The translations under genes were made by a program, and so were the position numbers. Below are positions 13,459-16,568 of a DNA stretch of 16,568 nt, piece after piece. The stretch is from Bacillota bacterium (GTDB taxonomy: Bacteria; Bacillota; Sulfobacillia; JAJZYS01; JAJYTV01), in NCBI GenBank assembly GCA_021810725.1, contig JAJZIE010000022.1, positions 1-16,568 on the forward strand. The letters are read 5' to 3'. The stretch's first letter is position 1; each line of letters opens with the position of its first letter. The notes beneath the pieces were generated by a model. That model was not told the DNA's origin, searched no databases, and saw nothing but the letters and a program-made list of their open reading frames with translations.

Positions 13459-14037
13459 ATGTGCAGTAGCGATCTGCCCTGGCCCGAATTGCCGGTGCCG
13501 GCAGGCATGGACGTGGAGGCCCTCCGCCAGGTGGTGTCCGGCGGGCCGCGCCTCATCTGGGGCGAAGGCTTTTCGGGCGCCAGGCTCGGCCTGATCATGG
13601 ACAATCCCGGCCTGCGCGAAAACCGCGAGGGCGTGCCGTTCGTCTGCCCGACCCGCCAGACCTTGCGTCACGCCCTGAGGCAGGCGGGGGTAGCCGAGCG
13701 GGACGTCCAGGTGTTCTTTCTCTACAAGGCACGGCCGCGCCGGGCCTACGACCGCGAGGCCGCAAACTCCTTCTGCCTGCCTATCCTCGCGCGGCAGGTG
13801 CGCCTGAGCTCCGCGGAGCTGCTGCTGGGGCTCGGCGACACCGTCCTGCGGGCCATCTTCGGCCCAGGCGCCGCCGTGAGGGACCTGCGCGGACGGTGGC
13901 AGGCTTTTGGCGATCTGCCGCTGCTCCCGAGCTACCACCCGCTGGCCGCGAGGCGACGGCCGAACCTGCAGCCCCTCCTGGTCCAGGACATCGCCGTGGC
14001 CTGGGCACGGCTCAGGCAGGGCGGTCCCGAGACCTGA
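13459..14037 (+). CDS. Uracil-DNA glycosylase family protein, divergent
   Basis: A 192-residue protein resembling family 4/5 uracil-DNA glycosylases. It has the core order: a strand with NPGLRENREGVPFV (49-62, corresponding to G-E-x-P-G-x-x-E-D-x-x-G-x-P-F-V), a helix HALRQAGVAERDVQVFFLYKARP (71-93, like the iGl-x-R-x-x-v-y-i-t-N-v-v-k-x-R-P segment), a C-x-P-I-L helix (106-110), LLLGLGDTVLRAIFG, LRGRW and SYHPLA (158-163, like T-y-H-P-S). GEAPG is replaced by MDNPG (47-51), and the four Cys ligands of the family 4 [4Fe-4S] cluster are not all present: only Cys2, 63 and 106 occur. It may still act on DNA, or be a non-catalytic or differently specific homologue. A GGAGG lies 13 bases before ATG 13459; ATG 13507 is another possible start. 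Confidence 0.75.
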   Translation: MCSSDLPWPELPVPAGMDVEALRQVVSGGPRLIWGEGFSGARLGLIMDNPGLRENREGVPFVCPTRQTLRHALRQAGVAERDVQVFFLYKARPRRAYDREAANSFCLPILARQVRLSSAELLLGLGDTVLRAIFGPGAAVRDLRGRWQAFGDLPLLPSYHPLAARRRPNLQPLLVQDIAVAWARLRQGGPET

Positions 14038-14230
14038 GGCGCGGGTCTTCCGGCAGGCAGCAAGGCCGGGGCGTCCGAATGGGGCAGCCGGCGTGGCCGG
14101 GTGACACCCCAGGCACGTCCGCTCGGACGGACGCATCAAGGTCATCGTGATGCCGCTCCACCGATGTCCCGCGGGCGGCAGTATGGTAAAAGTAATCTGG
14201 CCATCACTTTGGACCCCTGGGAGGTCAAAC

Positions 14231-14857
14231 ATGATCACGGACGACCGTTGCACGGATTTCCTGACCGTTCTCGCGTCTGCCGCTCCGGTACCGGGGGGCG
14301 GGGGGGCATCCGCCTTCGTCGGCGCGATGGGGACGGCGCTCGGCTGCATGGTGGCGAACCTGACCCTGGGCAAGAAGAAGTACCAGGACGTGCAGGAGGA
14401 CATCAAGCGCATCATCGAGCAGGCCGAGAGCCTGCGGGCCAAGCTGACGGAATTGGTGGAGAAGGACGCCGAGGTGTTCGAGCCGCTTTCGAAGGCCTAT
14501 GGCCTGCCGAAGGAGACCGAGGAGCAGCAGCGCTACAAGGAAGCGACGCTGGAGAGCGCCCTCAAGGCCGCTTCCGGGGTGCCCTACGAGATCATGGAGC
14601 GGGCCATGGAGGCCATGGACCTGCACGAGGAGCTCGCCAAGAAGGGCACCCGCATCGCCGTCAGCGACGTCGGCGTCGGCGTGCAGTTTTGCAAGGCGGC
14701 CCTGATGGGGGCGAGCCTCAACGTCTACATCAACACGAAGCTGATGAAGGACCGCCCGTACGCGGAGCAACTGAACCGCAAGGTCGAGGCGATGCTGCAG
14801 GTGGGCATGGCCAAGGCGGACCGCATCTATCAGGAAGTGGAGGCTTCGCTCAAGTGA
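14231..14857 (+). CDS. fchA: Methenyltetrahydrofolate cyclohydrolase (formiminotransferase-cyclodeaminase C-terminal family)
   Basis: A 208-residue mainly helical protein of the cyclodeaminase/cyclohydrolase family, converting methenyl-THF to 10-formyl-THF (or cyclising formimino-THF). The PVPGGGGASA motif (19-28) is the folate-site signature, with GTALGCMVANLT following. A later conserved segment is VGVQFCKAALMGASLNVYINTKLMKD. Length matches single-domain FchA proteins of clostridia. ATG 14231 has GGGAGGT about five bases upstream; an upstream in-frame ATG at 14147 has no similarity to the family. The stop overlaps the GTG start of folD (GTGA), so the two are coupled and probably stoichiometric, forming a C1-THF module of purine and formate metabolism. 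No tetrahydrofolate riboswitch core was recognisable upstream. Confidence 0.9.
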   Translation: MITDDRCTDFLTVLASAAPVPGGGGASAFVGAMGTALGCMVANLTLGKKKYQDVQEDIKRIIEQAESLRAKLTELVEKDAEVFEPLSKAYGLPKETEEQQRYKEATLESALKAASGVPYEIMERAMEAMDLHEELAKKGTRIAVSDVGVGVQFCKAALMGASLNVYINTKLMKDRPYAEQLNRKVEAMLQVGMAKADRIYQEVEASLK

Positions 14858-15714
14858 CCGTCACGATGAAGGGGTCCGAGGTCGCGGCCGCCATGAAGGA
14901 GCGGCTGCAGCGCGAGGTGGAGGAACTCCGCGCGCAGGGTGTCGCGCCGAAGGCGGCGATCGTGCGCGTCGGCGCGCGGCCGGACGATCTCGCGTACGAG
15001 CGCGGCGCGATGAAGCGCCTCGAGAGCGTCGGCATCGCCTGCCAGGTCTTCGAGTTCCCCGAGACGATCGGCCAGAAGGAGTTCGAGGCGGGGTTCAAGG
15101 CGGTCAACGACGACCCCGGGATCCACGGCATCCTTCTCTTCCGGCCCCTGCCGAAGCACCTCGACGAGGAAGCCGTCAAGCAGATGATCAACCCGCTCAA
15201 GGACATCGACTCCATGGGCGCGCCGAACATCGCGAAGATCTTCTCGGGCGACGAGACCGGCTATGCGCCCTGCACCGCCGAGGCGGTCGTGCGCGTGCTT
15301 GACCACTACGGCATCGAGGTGCAGGGCCGGCGCGTGACCGTCATCGGCAGGAGCATGGTGGTCGGCAAGCCGCTGACCATGCTGCTGATCAAGCGCAACG
15401 CCACCGTCACCGTCTGCCACACCAGGACGAAGGATCTCCCCGCCACCTGCCGGGGCGCCGAGATCCTGGTGGCCGCCGCCGGCAAGGCGAAGATGGTCGG
15501 CGGGGACTTCGTGGCCGACGGCGCGGTCGTGATCGACGTCGGCATCAACGTGGACGAGGAAGGCAAGCTCTGCGGCGACGTGGACTACGACGCCGCCGCG
15601 GCGAAGGCGTCGCACATCACGCCGGTGCCGGGTGGTGTCGGCGCGGTCACCTCGTCGGTCCTGGCGGACCACGTGGTGCGAGCGGCCCGCTACCTGCAGG
15701 GGGCCAACGCCTGA
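14854..15714 (+). CDS. folD: FolD-family methylenetetrahydrofolate dehydrogenase, lacking key cyclohydrolase residues
   Basis: A 286-residue protein of the bifunctional methylene-THF dehydrogenase/cyclohydrolase family. GTG 14854 overlaps the fchA stop and has GGAGG at 14839-14843; ATG 14866 is an alternative. Domain signatures: DDLAYERGAMKRLESVGI (44-61), GIHGILLFRPLP (89-100), PLKDIDSMGA, the NADP-binding GRSMVVGKP, and TPVPGGVGAVT. Asp119 is retained. By motif alignment with Escherichia coli FolD (Tyr50, Lys54, Gln98, Asp121), Tyr48 is kept but the catalytic Lys is Ala52, and the Gln is Phe96. In human MTHFD1, the corresponding Lys56 is required for cyclohydrolase activity, while dehydrogenase activity can partly survive its change. 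Combined with the adjacent fchA, the likely role is dehydrogenase only, with FchA supplying the hydrolase. A hairpin terminator follows. Confidence 0.92.
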   Translation: MTVTMKGSEVAAAMKERLQREVEELRAQGVAPKAAIVRVGARPDDLAYERGAMKRLESVGIACQVFEFPETIGQKEFEAGFKAVNDDPGIHGILLFRPLPKHLDEEAVKQMINPLKDIDSMGAPNIAKIFSGDETGYAPCTAEAVVRVLDHYGIEVQGRRVTVIGRSMVVGKPLTMLLIKRNATVTVCHTRTKDLPATCRGAEILVAAAGKAKMVGGDFVADGAVVIDVGINVDEEGKLCGDVDYDAAAAKASHITPVPGGVGAVTSSVLADHVVRAARYLQGANA

Positions 15715-15723
15715 ACGCGGCAA

Positions 15724-15765
15724 GGGAAACCGAAGGGAATCCCACCGGGTTCCCCTCGGTTTCCC
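15724..15765 (+). terminator. Long hairpin terminator after folD
   Basis: GGGAAACCGA (15724-15733) pairs with TCGGTTTCCC (15756-15765), and GGGAA (15735-15739) with TTCCC (15750-15754), separated by one A/C mismatch, around a ten-base loop. It begins nine bases after the folD stop. No T-run follows, but stem strength and position make a terminator likely. Confidence 0.65.
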
Positions 15766-16017
15766 GGCGCTGCCGGCCCTGCCTTCATCTGATGGACTTT
15801 CCTATGGAGAGACGAACCTTCATAGCGAAACCCAGATCATTGGACAGACGTAAATTCTCCTAGCGACAGGAATGGAATCGTTCCTCTATTCGGACCAAAT
15901 GGACGTCCATTTGGCCCATATTACGTATTACGCCTGGACCGGTGTACCATGATCGATGCAGAATCTGGACAAATCCGCGGGACGCAGAGGGATGGCGGCA
16001 GGCCGGGAGGGCATGGG
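15766..16017. other. AT-richer intergenic region before the receptor gene
   Basis: From about 15785 to 15960 the base composition falls to roughly half A+T, in contrast to the GC-rich genes around it. The region holds a 20-bp palindrome (listed separately), AGGAA-TTCCT arms (15868-15872 and 15881-15885), and a direct repeat ATTACG-T-ATTACG (15920-15932). Several -10-like pieces occur (CATATT, GTATTA), but no convincing -35/-10 pair. No gene is seen in it. Confidence 0.45.
15895..15914. promoter_or_regulatory. 20-bp perfect palindrome, candidate operator upstream of the receptor gene
   Basis: CCAAATGGACGTCCATTTGG is completely self-complementary, with no loop, so it is better explained as a binding site for a symmetrical dimer than as a terminator. 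It is centred about 113 bp before the receptor ATG, in the AT-richer region. It resembles no operator I can name with confidence. Confidence 0.55.
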
Positions 16018-16568
16018 ATGCTGAGAACGTTCGGGCAGAAAATCATGGCGACGGCGGTGGGCGCGTCGCTTATCATCGCGTTGTTCGCGGTCGGGGGCGT
16101 CATCATTCTGGGCGTCGTCGCGGGTGACGCGGGCCAGATCCTCACCTACAACAAGGCCGCCGCCACCGTCGCCGACATGCGCGCCAACTTCTACGAGTTG
16201 CGCGGCGCCGCCAAGCTCTACGCCCTGGGCCAGGACCCCGCGGGCAACCTCAGCGTCTACCGTTCCGACGTCGCCCAGTTCGCCCGGGATGTTCGGACGG
16301 CGGAGTCCCTCCACATCGGCAAGGTGACCCGCGACGTGCGGGAGATCGAGACGCAGCAGCAGACGTTCGTCACGGACGTGAACCAGGCCGTCTCGGATAT
16401 CCAGCAGGGCAACGCCAGCGCGGGGCGCGCCCTCGTCTTCCAGAGCGCCGCGGCGTCCGCCGCCGCGGAGGACCACCTGCTCGACGTGGCGACGGCCGAC
16501 GCCACCAACAAGAACTTCGTGGGCCTGGCGAGCCTCGAACTCTTGCACCTCGCGCAGACGATGCGGCT
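16018..16568 (+). CDS. N-terminal part of a membrane receptor, probably methyl-accepting chemotaxis protein (truncated by window end)
   Basis: The frame opens at ATG 16018, with GGGAGG about eight bases upstream, and has no stop before the window end (183 codons visible). It begins MLRTFGQKIM, then a long hydrophobic stretch (about residues 11-36, ATAVGASLIIALFAVGGVII and on), which is a signal-anchor transmembrane helix. The rest is a polar, helical extracytoplasmic segment rich in Ala, Gln and Glu with heptad-like spacing (VTRDVREIETQQQTFVTDV), typical of four-helix-bundle sensor domains of chemoreceptors. The downstream HAMP and signalling domains lie outside the window, so a sensor histidine kinase is an alternative. 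The partner ligand is unknown. The palindrome upstream is the obvious candidate control site. Confidence 0.75.
   Translation, partial: MLRTFGQKIMATAVGASLIIALFAVGGVIILGVVAGDAGQILTYNKAAATVADMRANFYELRGAAKLYALGQDPAGNLSVYRSDVAQFARDVRTAESLHIGKVTRDVREIETQQQTFVTDVNQAVSDIQQGNASAGRALVFQSAAASAAAEDHLLDVATADATNKNFVGLASLELLHLAQTMR

Noticed and set aside
14038..14230. Tetrahydrofolate riboswitch upstream of fchA
   Set aside because: The location is suggestive, but I could not recognise the conserved riboswitch core or its pairings; a covariance-model search would decide.
10762..14442. 1226-codon open frame on the minus strand
   Set aside because: It lies antisense to feoA, feoB, the FeoC-like gene and the UDG-like gene, which all have clear family motifs. 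It is rich in His, Arg, Glu and Gly runs typical of antisense frames in GC-rich DNA and has no recognisable domain.
1..16568. CRISPR array, insertion sequence, tRNA or rRNA
   Set aside because: No regularly spaced repeats, transposase motifs, tRNA-like cloverleaf or conserved rRNA stretches were seen on either strand.

Overview
The window is about two thirds G+C and densely coded on both strands. It most likely comes from a high-GC, endospore-forming member of the Firmicutes. The main evidence is an SspF-like small acid-soluble spore protein at 9625-9807 with a perfect Shine-Dalgarno sequence and a sigma-G-like promoter. A paired fchA-folD unit and a Cys-rich, SPOCS-like protein fit the same picture. 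Lineages such as Symbiobacteriales, Limnochordales or Thermaerobacter are possible, but the sequence alone does not settle the taxon.

Layout. Positions 1-35 are a perfect hairpin, probably the terminator of a gene to the left. Positions 229-1828 hold two overlapping plus-strand genes: a Cys-rich SPOCS/DUF3794-like protein and a beta-propeller protein with repeated A-x-S-x-D-G-x-x-W motifs. They may be one gene split by a frameshift near 684-692. On the minus strand, 5309-1970 is a tightly overlapping dTDP-L-rhamnose operon in the order rfbA, rfbD, rfbC, rfbB. Facing away from it is a large plus-strand glycosyltransferase (5600-8551) with three GT2 domains and a degenerate GT-B-like tail. The arrangement suggests that dTDP-rhamnose is made next to an enzyme that builds a surface or spore glycan.

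From 8876 onward everything is on the plus strand: an orphan lipoprotein, the spore protein with its own promoter and terminator, a class I methyltransferase closed by a strong hairpin, feoA-feoB-feoC-like ferrous iron uptake, a divergent uracil-DNA-glycosylase-like protein, fchA-folD (C1-tetrahydrofolate interconversion), an AT-richer intergenic region with a 20-bp perfect palindrome, and the 5' part of a membrane receptor that resembles a methyl-accepting chemotaxis protein and runs off the end.

Most points of interest are variations on known families. The FolD lacks the catalytic Lys and Gln of the cyclohydrolase site while being coupled to FchA, which suggests a division of labour. The RmlC-like epimerase has altered active-site residues. 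The uracil-DNA-glycosylase-like protein lacks the family 4 iron-sulfur cysteines. The Cys-rich/propeller pair at the left end is the least explained part. I did not see a convincing wholly new multi-gene defence or mobile system, nor any rRNA, tRNA, CRISPR array or insertion sequence.
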